Below are positions 6,870 to 13,386 of a stretch of 35,906 bases of DNA, piece by piece; within the stretch, counting starts at the first letter, position 1; the number at the start of each line of letters is the position of its first letter. Location of the stretch: the IMG/VR virus record IMGVR_UViG_3300023171_000031, positions 1-35,906 of that record. One strand, 5' to 3'. A program made the translations under genes and the position numbers. The DNA is from a virus. Below the pieces are notes generated by a model. It worked only from the letters and a program-made list of their open reading frames with translations, was not told the origin of the DNA and ran no database searches.

Positions 6870-8285
6870 TCACACTTCGCTATAAGACGTGACATATTCC
6901 CCGACGTTAGCATAACCCTTGATCGATTGATGGACCGCAGGCGACGCGCCATCGTAATAGCTAATGTTATCGGTATAGGCACCACGCGCCCTATAGACAT
7001 CGATCAGGGGCAGTTTTCGGGCATCGGAAATGTCGTATAGCGCCTGTAAAAATTCACCCTGCCGCGACAAGGCCGCCCAATTTGCAGAGGTGGGAACAAA
7101 GCTTTTCAGCACCACATCTGAACCAGGGAGCCACGTATCGAGTATCCTATTGATTGCCGTAGAATATTGAGCAATCGTATAAGCAACATTATTCATGTCG
7201 TTCAGACCGAGGTCCAACACGATCAAGTCGGGCATAATCGACGCCGGGATGATACTAAGCGGTTCGAATACGTTGCCGCCAGACACAGACCATTGCATGG
7301 CCTCCGAACTTGCCCATCCCGCGTTGATGACCGAGATTTGCTTGATAGCGCTGTTGTACGCCTCGACACCGACGATATAGATCGTGCCGGACACCCACGA
7401 CATGGTGAGCGCGTTTGCCCCCAAGGTCGCCGATACGGTTACTTTCTGAACCGATTTGGTGCCTGCGGTGATAACGTTGGTCGTGCTGCCGCCGTTCACT
7501 GCATAAGAAAATGTGCCGAAACCCGCGTTCTGAACGTAGGTAATTTCAAAGGTATCTACATTTTTAATGGGCGTAAACGTCAGACTTGCGGTAGCAGAAG
7601 CCTGAATGGTTCGGCCTCCTGCGGAGCTAAGCGAAGCCAGAAATGTTCCGCTAGTGGTAAAACGAGCGTCCAGTGCTGGCATCGTACTTGCGGCATTGCC
7701 GGAACCAGTTCCGTAAAAGCTGTCGATCCCCACCGGCAGGCCAGTTTGCGTTGCCAGGATGTCGGCTGCAAATTTAGGCCACGATGTAGCAACCTGTGCC
7801 GATCCACCCCCAGCACGAACGCCGCGAGTGGTGCTGTCGCCCACTGCCAAAAGACGTGCATTTGCCACGCCCGCGCGCGCGGCGGCGCAGGCAGAACGCC
7901 ACCGCTTAGTCGCTGCGGGGTTGGGATTGCGGACGTTGCCTCGGTAAAGAATACCAGCGCGGGAAGTTGGGTCGCCTCCGACAAAATCGATAAGCGAGGA
8001 CGTTAGGTTGGGGATAAGCGGAGGACCCGCCGCATAACTCCCCGCCACATTAACCGCAAAAACCGTAGTCTGAGCATCATCCCCAAGCGTCTGTGTAAGC
8101 ACTGGGTGCAGTGTCCGAGGTGTGCCAGCGGAGATAGTGTAAAGCAACGACGCCCCATCAAAATAGAACGCACCTTCGGGGTTGCTGGTCAAAACCACCG
8201 TAGCCCCAGCCGTAAGCCCCGACACCGCAACAGTGCCCGTCCCGCTAAGATTGTTGCTAGCGAGTGTAAGCGGAGAAAGGGCCAT
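6870..8285 (-). CDS. SGNH/GDSL-family hydrolase, virion-associated
   Basis: A 471-aa protein. The SGNH blocks are present: GDST at residues 149-152 with candidate nucleophile Ser151, a Gly in block II near 323, GLND at 360-363, and DGASPAVH ending at 445-452, which gives Asp445 and His452. The N-terminal ~90 residues are a beta-rich TIG/Ig-like region, and a beta insertion lies between blocks I and II (about 210-310). SGNH enzymes hydrolyse esters, including acetyl groups on surface polysaccharides. Its place just after the major capsid gene suggests a particle-bound enzyme. The substrate cannot be read from sequence. Confidence 0.85.
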   Translation of the reverse strand: MALSPLTLASNNLSGTGTVAVSGLTAGATVVLTSNPEGAFYFDGASLLYTISAGTPRTLHPVLTQTLGDDAQTTVFAVNVAGSYAAGPPLIPNLTSSLIDFVGGDPTSRAGILYRGNVRNPNPAATKRWRSACAAARAGVANARLLAVGDSTTRGVRAGGGSAQVATSWPKFAADILATQTGLPVGIDSFYGTGSGNAASTMPALDARFTTSGTFLASLSSAGGRTIQASATASLTFTPIKNVDTFEITYVQNAGFGTFSYAVNGGSTTNVITAGTKSVQKVTVSATLGANALTMSWVSGTIYIVGVEAYNSAIKQISVINAGWASSEAMQWSVSGGNVFEPLSIIPASIMPDLIVLDLGLNDMNNVAYTIAQYSTAINRILDTWLPGSDVVLKSFVPTSANWAALSRQGEFLQALYDISDARKLPLIDVYRARGAYTDNISYYDGASPAVHQSIKGYANVGEYVTSYSEV

Positions 8286-8311
8286 GCTGCGTACCTACTC
8301 TGTATTATATT

Positions 8312-8346
8312 AAAAAGGGGTCGCCAGCACTGGCCAGCAACCCCTT
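8312..8346 (-). terminator. Rho-independent terminator after the major capsid gene
   Basis: On the minus strand AAGGGGT (8346-8340) pairs with ACCCCTT (8321-8315), with an inner GCCAG-TG-CTGGC hairpin, followed by a run of five T. It would stop or attenuate transcripts leaving the major capsid gene. A TATAAT (8309-8304) just beyond it may be the -10 of a fresh promoter for the SGNH gene, but no convincing -35 is visible. Confidence 0.8.
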
Positions 8347-8374
8347 GGGACCTACCGCGTCATCCGTTCGGGTA

Positions 8375-9379
8375 TTACGTGCCCGAGCCATCCGTGATGC
8401 CGTCAGCGTAGCGGATCGCTCCGGTAAGCTTGATCTGCGTACCGCCCGTGCGTGCGATACCTGCGCCTTCAAACGAGAGGATGCTGCGGCTCCGAACCGG
8501 CAACAGCATGAAGGGCATCGGGAGCCAGAAACGAATTACCTCTGGCGCATTGCGATACGCGATCATGCGGCCCTGCCCACTTGCGCCAGCCGTCTCAAGC
8601 TCGGGGAGCGGAAGAATGTCGAGCGGCCCACCGTATTCAGCGGTGTAGATATTGTTCGCCTTGAGGAACGCCATGATGGTAAGCGAGCCATCGCCGTTAC
8701 CGAGGCGAACCGACGACAGATAGCGGAACGCGGACGGGGGAAGGCGAAGCGTATCGGCATATTCGACCTGTGCCGTCGCGGTCGGAATGCCCGACAGAAG
8801 CGTGTTCACGTCGAACAAAATCTGATCCGGCGTCTTATTCTTCCAGAACGTCGAAGCGCCAGTGCCGGTTGCGGCAACAACGTAGCTGGTAACGCCAGCG
8901 TCGTTGATAAGCCCGGTGAGACCCTTTTCCGACGTAGTGTTAAGCGCATTGATCTTGCCGGTAATGGCAATCTGGTAAAGCGAACGCTCGATAACCTGAC
9001 GCGACGCGAGTGGCAGTTCCGAAGAAAGAGACTGGCCCGTGATGAGCGCCTGATTGGCCTCCTCCACGTTCCACTCGAAACCCGAGCCAAGCATGTAGTT
9101 CGGCGCGTTCTGCTGATCGCGCGTCATGCTGACATAGGGAATATCCGTCGAAGCGCCAGTAACGAACTTGGCTTCACCGACAGTATCGGTAGCATAGAAC
9201 GTGGTGGTTGCGGCCCATGCCTGCCCCTCGGTAACAACCGAAACGTGGCGGGCATAGTCCGCGTTCTGATACTTACGGGCATAGACCGTAGTCTCAATAT
9301 TCGCGAGGTTGCTCTGTACGAAACCAAGCGAAGCCTGATCGTTCAGCATCACGCCGCGTGCGTCAGTGAGAAAAGCCAT
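8375..9379 (-). CDS. Major capsid protein, DUF2184 type
   Basis: This 334-aa protein matches the DUF2184 major capsid family. It has an N-terminal segment with TTVYARKYQNADYARHVSV, a mid region with EEANQALITG, a helix with ASRQVIERSLYQIAI, and the C-terminal beta block RNAPEVIRFWLPMPFMLLPV. Its genes run protease, decoration protein, capsid, as expected for a head module. A strong terminator follows. No frameshift or truncation is visible. Confidence 0.88.
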   Translation of the reverse strand: MAFLTDARGVMLNDQASLGFVQSNLANIETTVYARKYQNADYARHVSVVTEGQAWAATTTFYATDTVGEAKFVTGASTDIPYVSMTRDQQNAPNYMLGSGFEWNVEEANQALITGQSLSSELPLASRQVIERSLYQIAITGKINALNTTSEKGLTGLINDAGVTSYVVAATGTGASTFWKNKTPDQILFDVNTLLSGIPTATAQVEYADTLRLPPSAFRYLSSVRLGNGDGSLTIMAFLKANNIYTAEYGGPLDILPLPELETAGASGQGRMIAYRNAPEVIRFWLPMPFMLLPVRSRSILSFEGAGIARTGGTQIKLTGAIRYADGITDGSGT

Positions 9380-9393
9380 TGTTCTGTTGCCCT

Positions 9394-9885
9394 TTATGCG
9401 ACGCGATGATTGCCAAGCGCGATCTCAACGATCTGGCCAGCGGCGGTAGCGGTGGTGTCAAACTTGGCGTTGGGAATGAGCAGGTTGCTCGCACCGACGA
9501 CATTCGAGTAGCGCCCCGTTGCCGTGACGTAATAGACAGGATCGCCGGGGACGACTGCAATGTCTGCGAGAACGTACATCTGGCCTTCGGTCATGAAAGA
9601 GCCAGTAGCGTTGAGCGGGTAGCCATCCGTGATAGCTGCCGAGCCCGTTGCACGATGCTCCGGTGCCATCGTCTTGACAGCGATGCCAAGAAACTTGCCA
9701 CCAGTGGCAAACAAAGCCGCCTGATGGTCGCCAGTGCCACGCATACCAGGAGCGCCAAACGCGATGCCCGCCGCCGTGGTAACGGTGCGAGAAATCGCGT
9801 TATACTTTTCCTCATTGGCGATCTGGCCGGGGATGCCTCGCGCGAAGGATGCCGTGTAAGCGGCCTGCTGATTGAAAGATGCCAT
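9394..9885 (-). CDS. Capsid decoration / structural cement protein
   Basis: 163 residues, beta-rich, with GMFxx-style features: FARGIPGQIANEEKYNAISRT at the start, VPGDPVYYVTATG in the C-terminal half, and NAKFDTTATAAGQIVEIALG at the end. This layout belongs to the DUF2190 / Gp24-like cement proteins that bind the outside of the capsid. It sits between protease/scaffold and major capsid genes, the expected place. Confidence 0.8.
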   Translation of the reverse strand: MASFNQQAAYTASFARGIPGQIANEEKYNAISRTVTTAAGIAFGAPGMRGTGDHQAALFATGGKFLGIAVKTMAPEHRATGSAAITDGYPLNATGSFMTEGQMYVLADIAVVPGDPVYYVTATGRYSNVVGASNLLIPNAKFDTTATAAGQIVEIALGNHRVA

Positions 9886-9897
9886 GTTCCGGTTTCC

Positions 9898-11103
9898 TTA
9901 CTTGGCGATGTCGCGGGGAGCCGAAAGCTCCGCGATCATCTTTTCGCGAGCGGTCTTTGCCTTGGCAGCAGCATCGGCGAAGTCGGTGACGTTGCGGTTT
10001 GCCATGGCGTCGCGGAAGGCGTCGGGGCGGGCATCGTCGGCCTTGCCATCCTTGACCTTGGAAGCCTCGACCTCAAAGAGCGCATCGAAGAAGGTGTCCG
10101 ACTTGTCCTTGTAGGTGTCGCCAAACACCGTAAGCACGACACCCTTGCGGATATCCGCATCGGTCATGGCATCAGTGATCGCAAAAGCAGGAGCGATCTT
10201 GCCAGCCGCGTCAACGAGCGCCGAATATGCCTTGGCGGCATCGCGAAGCTGTTCCGGCGTGGTCTTGGCGTCCTCAACAGCCTTCGTCAGCGAAACGACT
10301 TCGGCTTCCGCCTTGTCCTTCGCGTCGTTGGCGTCCTTAAGCGCGGCTGCGTGCTTCACTTCGGCGTCGGTAAGAGCCTTGGTAGCCGTGTCGCGGTCGG
10401 TGCCAGCCTTGGCGGCTGCATCGACAAGCTTGGTGACAAGGGCGGAAACGGCCTCAGCATCCGTGAGGTCGATCTTGAGCCCATCATGCATGATGTGAGG
10501 CAATTTGGTATCCTTTACGGGGCGGGTGGGGGTAATGGGGGCAGTATCTTCAACAGGCCACGCGGCATCGCCAATGCGGCACTGCGAACCGGCGCGGCCA
10601 TTCTTGACAATCGCGATATGATTGCCGCGAATATTGGACATGATGGCGCGGTAAGGCTTGCCATCGGGGGCGATGCCGTCACCAACAGTGATCTCTGCGG
10701 AATACCCAGCCGACAATTCTCGGGTGCCAGCAGCGATAGCCGAAATGGCCTCGCCGTCGTTGACTACCATCGGAATTTCGAGGAAGTCGCCCGCACGAAC
10801 AACGCGTCCGCCAGACATACCACGCGAATACTGACGCCAATTGGTTTTACCAACTGCATCTTTGGGATGGTTCAGCGTGATTGGTTTGTGCGCGAAAGAT
10901 GCCATTGCATCGGCATCGAAAACTTCATCCTCTGGTCGATATACATCGACTAGTTCGTTAGGATTTCCCTCAGTATCCCCGATTTCGCCACGGAGATACT
11001 GATAGTGCCCCATCCTAGCAATTTTGGCGTTGACAGCGAGATAACCATCAGGCGTTTCCGTCTGATCTCCAATCTCTAGCCGATCAACAATGCTAACGAG
11101 CAA
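9898..11103 (-). CDS. DUF2213 prohead protease with scaffold-like C-terminus
   Basis: A 401-aa protein. Residues 1-185 form the DUF2213 domain: TPDGYLAVNAKIARMGHYQY, KPITLNHP (His79), ELSAGYSAE (Ser131) and GNHIAIVKNGRAG (His162), consistent with a Ser/His prohead protease. Residues about 210-310 are a charged Ala-rich coiled coil typical of a scaffold. The start is a TTG at 11103 because GGAAGG lies 7 nt upstream and the family begins with this conserved DRLE...T.DGYL region; an ATG slightly upstream is out of frame. It heads the capsid operon. Confidence 0.85.
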   Translation of the reverse strand: MLVSIVDRLEIGDQTETPDGYLAVNAKIARMGHYQYLRGEIGDTEGNPNELVDVYRPEDEVFDADAMASFAHKPITLNHPKDAVGKTNWRQYSRGMSGGRVVRAGDFLEIPMVVNDGEAISAIAAGTRELSAGYSAEITVGDGIAPDGKPYRAIMSNIRGNHIAIVKNGRAGSQCRIGDAAWPVEDTAPITPTRPVKDTKLPHIMHDGLKIDLTDAEAVSALVTKLVDAAAKAGTDRDTATKALTDAEVKHAAALKDANDAKDKAEAEVVSLTKAVEDAKTTPEQLRDAAKAYSALVDAAGKIAPAFAITDAMTDADIRKGVVLTVFGDTYKDKSDTFFDALFEVEASKVKDGKADDARPDAFRDAMANRNVTDFADAAAKAKTAREKMIAELSAPRDIAK

Positions 11104-11149
11104 TTTGGCACCTTCCGCATTCTGTCATCACGACGATTGCTTGATTTGA

Positions 11150-11178
11150 TCTATAACGTATTTTTGTTACGCATGGAA
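11150..11178 (-). promoter_or_regulatory. Weak candidate promoter for the capsid operon
   Basis: On the minus strand TTCCAT and TATAGA are 17 bp apart upstream of the TTG start at 11103, in an AT-rich patch. The -35 is poor, so this is a candidate only. Confidence 0.3.
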
Positions 11179-11198
11179 GGGGGTGGCGTAGAAAGGTG

Positions 11199-11226
11199 TT
11201 GACAGGGTTTCGTATAGCCTTATCAC
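11199..11226 (+). promoter_or_regulatory. Promoter, TTGACA-16-TATCAC
   Basis: TTGACA at 11199-11204 and TATCAC at 11221-11226 are 16 bp apart. AAGGAGG follows at 11234-11240, then the ATG of the 84-aa gene. Confidence 0.7.
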
Positions 11227-11247
11227 AATCCGCAAGGAGGATTTTGC

Positions 11248-11502
11248 ATGAGCGTTTTTAAGTGGATCAAGGGTGTGTGGGGATATTCTAAGCGAGAGGA
11301 GGAATTGCTTGAAGCGCTTGCGTGGATGGCTGTTCAGTATCTTGAGCATAAGCGAGACGATGGCGTCGAGGCGCTATATCACTCGTTTATGAGTGCCGGA
11401 GAATTGACGTGCGCCGTTTTGGACACGCACGGCCTAATCGTTGACGATGGCTCAGGCGGCGAATGGACCGAGAAGGGTAAAAAGTTTCTCGCTGATCATT
11501 AA
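11248..11502 (+). CDS. Small hypothetical protein
   Basis: 84 residues with a strong AAGGAGG ribosome site and its own promoter. The N-terminus is aromatic and basic (MSVFKWIKGVWGYSKREEELLEA), followed by helices and a C-terminal DGSGGEWTEKGKKFLADH. That last part resembles the wing of a winged-helix domain, but the match is weak. It is a single-gene unit placed opposite to the capsid operon. Confidence 0.75.
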   Translation: MSVFKWIKGVWGYSKREEELLEALAWMAVQYLEHKRDDGVEALYHSFMSAGELTCAVLDTHGLIVDDGSGGEWTEKGKKFLADH

Positions 11503-11506
11503 TATG

Positions 11507-11535
11507 TTGACACACCCGCCCCACCAAGCCAAAAG
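11507..11535 (+). promoter_or_regulatory. Candidate promoter of the RNA-gene region
   Basis: TTGACA at 11507-11512 is followed by CAAAAG at 11530-11535 with a 17-bp spacer. The -35 and its flank (TTGACACACCC) are identical to the promoter at 24696, but the -10 is weaker than in the other units. It is the only clear promoter before the tmRNA and the structured region. Confidence 0.5.
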
Positions 11536-11949
11536 GACATCAGCGGTTGGAAACAACCCATCTTTCTCAGTGTTGGCGGGATAAAAGAGTTTGGCTGGTG
11601 CTAGATGGCGTAGTGAGTTGCTACACGACCGCAGCTATTAGAAGCGGAGTTGGGCCGTACAAAAATACGGTTTAAGATGCCCTAGATTAAAGCGATAAGG
11701 TTCGCGCCCTACGTCATGCCGACAGGTGTGAGGCCAATTTATTCAGAGTTTGACGGGCGCGGTGCGCTTTGTCTACATAAGTCCGTCCACTGCTTAGGTG
11801 TGGCAAGGCGGTTATAAACAAACACACTGACTGCGCGGACCCGACGCTTGTCGTATATCGGGCATAGTTTTTCTGAAATTAACCCATCAGGGTTATCGAC
11901 CCCGCCAGCAATGACGGGATAGGCCAACCGTAAGGCGCTTTCCTGATAG
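11536..11949 (+). other. Structured non-coding leader before the tmRNA
   Basis: No protein gene is supported here. Several perfect hairpins can be drawn: CCGTA-CAAAAA-TACGG near 11650, a nested CCCGA...TCGGG near 11857-11880, AACCC-ATCA-GGGTT near 11881, and GTCCG/CGGAC around 11787-11855. The segment is probably the 5' part of the transcript that carries the tmRNA. It may be a separate RNA or only a processed leader. Confidence 0.45.
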
Positions 11950-12021
11950 GTTGATAATGATCGTAATTCGATCAATTGAAGTGAAGTGGTCACGCGGGGG
12001 CAGTACCCGCCGCCTCCACCA
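11950..12021 (+). other. tmRNA acceptor piece
   Basis: It contains a TGATCG-TAATT-CGATCA hairpin (11958-11974), the P2 strand AGTGGT (11985-11990), a T-arm GCGGG / CCCGC (11994-11998 / 12006-12010), acceptor strand CGCCTCC, discriminator A12018 and a genome-encoded CCA (12019-12021). The T-loop reads GGCAGTA rather than the usual TTCRANY. I cannot tell whether that is normal for this tmRNA class. The 5' end is a guess. Confidence 0.85.
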
Positions 12022-12130
12022 TTAACCCTGCGAGGGTATCGCCAAAGGGCTGTAGGAAGCCTAGCGGCGGTAAGGGATTGCCTACACAATCCGCCTTCTC
12101 ATGCAGACGATAAGTCGCAGGGTTATTGAT
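12022..12130 (+). other. tmRNA intervening segment removed on maturation
   Basis: The 109 nt between the CCA and the GGGGGCG fold on themselves. The outer stem is AACCCTGCGA (12024-12033) with TCGCAGGGTT (12115-12124), and an inner hairpin is GGATTG-CCTACA-CAATCC (12075-12092). Such a segment joins the two acceptor strands in the permuted precursor and should be cut out by tRNA-processing nucleases. Confidence 0.85.
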
Positions 12131-12329
12131 GGGGGCGAAACAGGATCGAACCACTAAGCCGATATGAAGTCGCGATCCGTTTGGTTGAGGCCCGTTATGC
12201 CTTGGCAATCTCGAAAGTGTCGCAAACGACAATTTCATTTCGGACAACCGCGTAGCAGCCTAACGGCTGTGCGGTGAAATCCGAACGGGCTTCCCGGAGC
12301 CTTGGAACAGAATTAACCGGGATTGTTTC
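12131..12329 (+). other. tmRNA coding piece
   Basis: It starts with acceptor strand GGGGGCG (12131-12137), then the D-loop-like AAACAGGATCGA, the P2 strand (12150-12155) and the resume region before the tag. The stop codon lies in the loop of a hairpin GCAGCC-TAAC-GGCTGT, the usual P5 position. The 3' end is placed at the start of the abutting tRNA-like element, where RNase P cleavage would release it; that is inference. Confidence 0.85.
12222..12263 (+). CDS. tmRNA proteolysis tag ORF (ANDNFISDNRVAA)
   Basis: The frame from the presumed resume codon GCA at 12222 encodes ANDNFISDNRVAA and then TAA. With the charged alanine the tag would be AANDNFISDNRVAA. The ANDN start and VAA end match alphaproteobacterial tags, which are delivered to ClpXP, in some species through SspB. 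The middle (FISDNR) differs from the common FAEE-type core. The ORF has no start codon because translation resumes on the tmRNA. Confidence 0.9.
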   Translation, partial: ANDNFISDNRVAA

Positions 12330-12402
12330 GGGGAACGCGCTGGGTACGCATGGGAGGTTTGCACCTTACCTGAGTTCGGTTCGATACCGAAGTTCTCCAC
12401 CA
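12330..12402 (+). tRNA. Degenerate tRNA-Ala(UGC)-like element
   Basis: Acceptor GGGGAAC (12330-12336) pairs fully with GTTCTCC (12392-12398), giving a G3-U70 pair and an encoded ACCA. The T-arm TTCGG-TTCGATA-CCGAA is canonical. The anticodon loop TTTGCAC carries TGC (Ala). Two features are odd. The segment from position 8 to 26 is about three nucleotides short, with a cramped GCG-CTGGGTA-CGC D-arm. The anticodon stem GGAGG/CTTAC has a G-A mismatch and a G-U pair. It may be a working but reduced tRNA, a processing signal for the tmRNA coding piece, or part of the larger RNA downstream. Confidence 0.7.
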
Positions 12403-13386
12403 ATATTGCCCCAACCGCTTCCAGCGACGGGGCTATTCAGTTAGTGCGGCGAACCCAAAGCCATGCACCAAATTTCTCGGCAAGTGAGCCTGCACGTCAA
12501 GGACCGAGAGGGGGCAGACAGCCGCTAAGTTTCTGCGGTGCCGCACTAAACATCCGTACCACTGGAACGGGCCGAACTGGCGTCACGTAAACCACGCCCG
12601 TTGTGACCGACAACGCTAAAAACGGTCGTTTATTCCGGTCATTCCGGATTGGTGTGAGGCTGCTTCACCACTAAGAATATGCAGTCCGCCTACCGTGCTG
12701 GCGTAAAATGCACGGATGAATACAGGGTCTATCCAGTTGTCGGTGGAAGCGTAAGCGAGGGTCCAAAACCCCGAGGCCCTAGATTTTGGTTGCCGATAAC
12801 TCCTGGCGGTCTATACCGGACTGCTAATCAATCCAGCCACCTGCCCTTGCGCGTCCCAAATCCTTAATCAGCGCGCTTCGGGAATGTGGAAAAGTCGTTC
12901 GGCGTAATTAACAACCGATAATGGCTGGAAGGTATAGACCTACGGAGACGTAGGGCGGAGAGTGGAAGCCTCTCATTTATGGGCCTCGCAATCTAAAGCG
13001 GGAACTCCGAACGGGGCAGTCCAGACAGCGGTTAGGTGCCGCCTAGGTCCACCAGTTCCACGAACAGCCCCGAGCATGATCGCATAGGCGGAGGGTGGTT
13101 GCCGAGTATCGGCATTGGCGATCAGACTTGCTCGCGCGGGCAAGACGGTGGGTGGAAATCCTGCGATTGCGCTTGGCGTCGATACAACAGTAACGCCCTC
13201 TGGATCGCTGGTTGTGAAGCGTGATGGGACCAGCGCGCAAGTTCCGCCTTCGGGCGGTGATGGTGTGGGCGCGCGGAGCCGCAAGCGAAAGCGCCGTATC
13301 TACGGATGCGAGACCAAACACCGCAAGGTAGCGTTGCTGACTACGGTTAGCGCGTTCGGATAATGCCGACTTGCTGTCCACACCAT
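12403..13386 (+). ncRNA. Candidate large structured RNA, unassigned
   Basis: About 980 nt hold no supported protein gene but many perfect paired segments. Long-range pairs are TTAGTGCGGC / GCCGCACTAA (12441-12450 / 12540-12549), GGTCTATACC / GGTATAGACC (12808-12817 / 12931-12940) enclosing TCCAGCCA / TGGCTGGA (12832-12839 / 12922-12929), and TGATCGC / GCGATCA (13077-13083 / 13118-13124). Local hairpins include CCTACG-GAGA-CGTAGG (12939-12954), CCGTGC/GCACGG (12693-12715), CTTGCTC-GCGC-GGGCAAG (13127-13144), CGCTGGT/ACCAGCG (13206-13235) and CCGCC-TTCG-GGCGG (13244-13257). GNRA and UUCG loops occur in the plus orientation. It could be GOLLD- or ROOL-like, or a new class. Confidence 0.75.

Larger units (their letters stand above)
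11950..12329 (+). ncRNA. ssrA: Circularly permuted two-piece tmRNA (ssrA) precursor
   Basis: tmRNA rescues stalled ribosomes by acting first as an alanine tRNA and then as a short mRNA. Here the 3' half (T-arm, acceptor strand and CCA at 12021) lies upstream of the 5' half (GGGGGCG at 12131), the permuted order known from alphaproteobacteria. GGGGGCG pairs perfectly with CGCCTCC (12011-12017), including the G3-U70 pair that AlaRS requires. ACCACT (12150-12155) pairs with AGTGGT (11985-11990) as helix P2. The spacer begins and ends with AACCCTGCGA / TCGCAGGGTT, a perfect 10-bp stem that extends the acceptor stem of the precursor. The tag ends VAA. The gene lies between phage head genes, so it is phage-borne. 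The outer ends are estimates. Confidence 0.93.

Noticed and set aside
7167-8006. A 279-residue plus-strand frame opposite the SGNH hydrolase
   Set aside because: It is an antisense shadow of a clearly coding gene with intact catalytic blocks.
8345-10953. Very long plus-strand open frames opposite the capsid, cement and protease genes
   Set aside because: The minus strand encodes recognisable proteins here. The plus frames are Arg- and Cys-rich antisense shadows without ribosome sites.
12143-12152. GGATCGAACC as the reverse complement of a tRNA T-arm
   Set aside because: It is the D-loop-like and P2 part of the tmRNA coding piece. No minus-strand acceptor or anticodon arm can be drawn around it.
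11950-12329. The tmRNA as a prophage attachment site or a host ssrA fragment
   Set aside because: Both pieces, the joining spacer and the tag are complete, phage head genes lie on both sides, and no integrase is seen. A partial host remnant would not have these features.
13030-13052. GCGG-TTAGGTG-CCGC followed by CTAGGTCCACCA as a second tRNA 3' end
   Set aside because: No matching 5' acceptor strand lies at tRNA distance. The nearest similar segment is about 115 nt away.
13115-13363. An 82-residue plus-strand frame in the RNA region
   Set aside because: It spans several perfect hairpins, including CCGCC-TTCG-GGCGG and CGCTGGT/ACCAGCG, and its composition resembles no protein. I read it as chance in a structured RNA.
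12973-13381. Two minus-strand frames of about 100 residues opposite the RNA region
   Set aside because: They lack ribosome sites and coupling, and their frames follow the inverted repeats. GC-rich DNA gives many such open frames.
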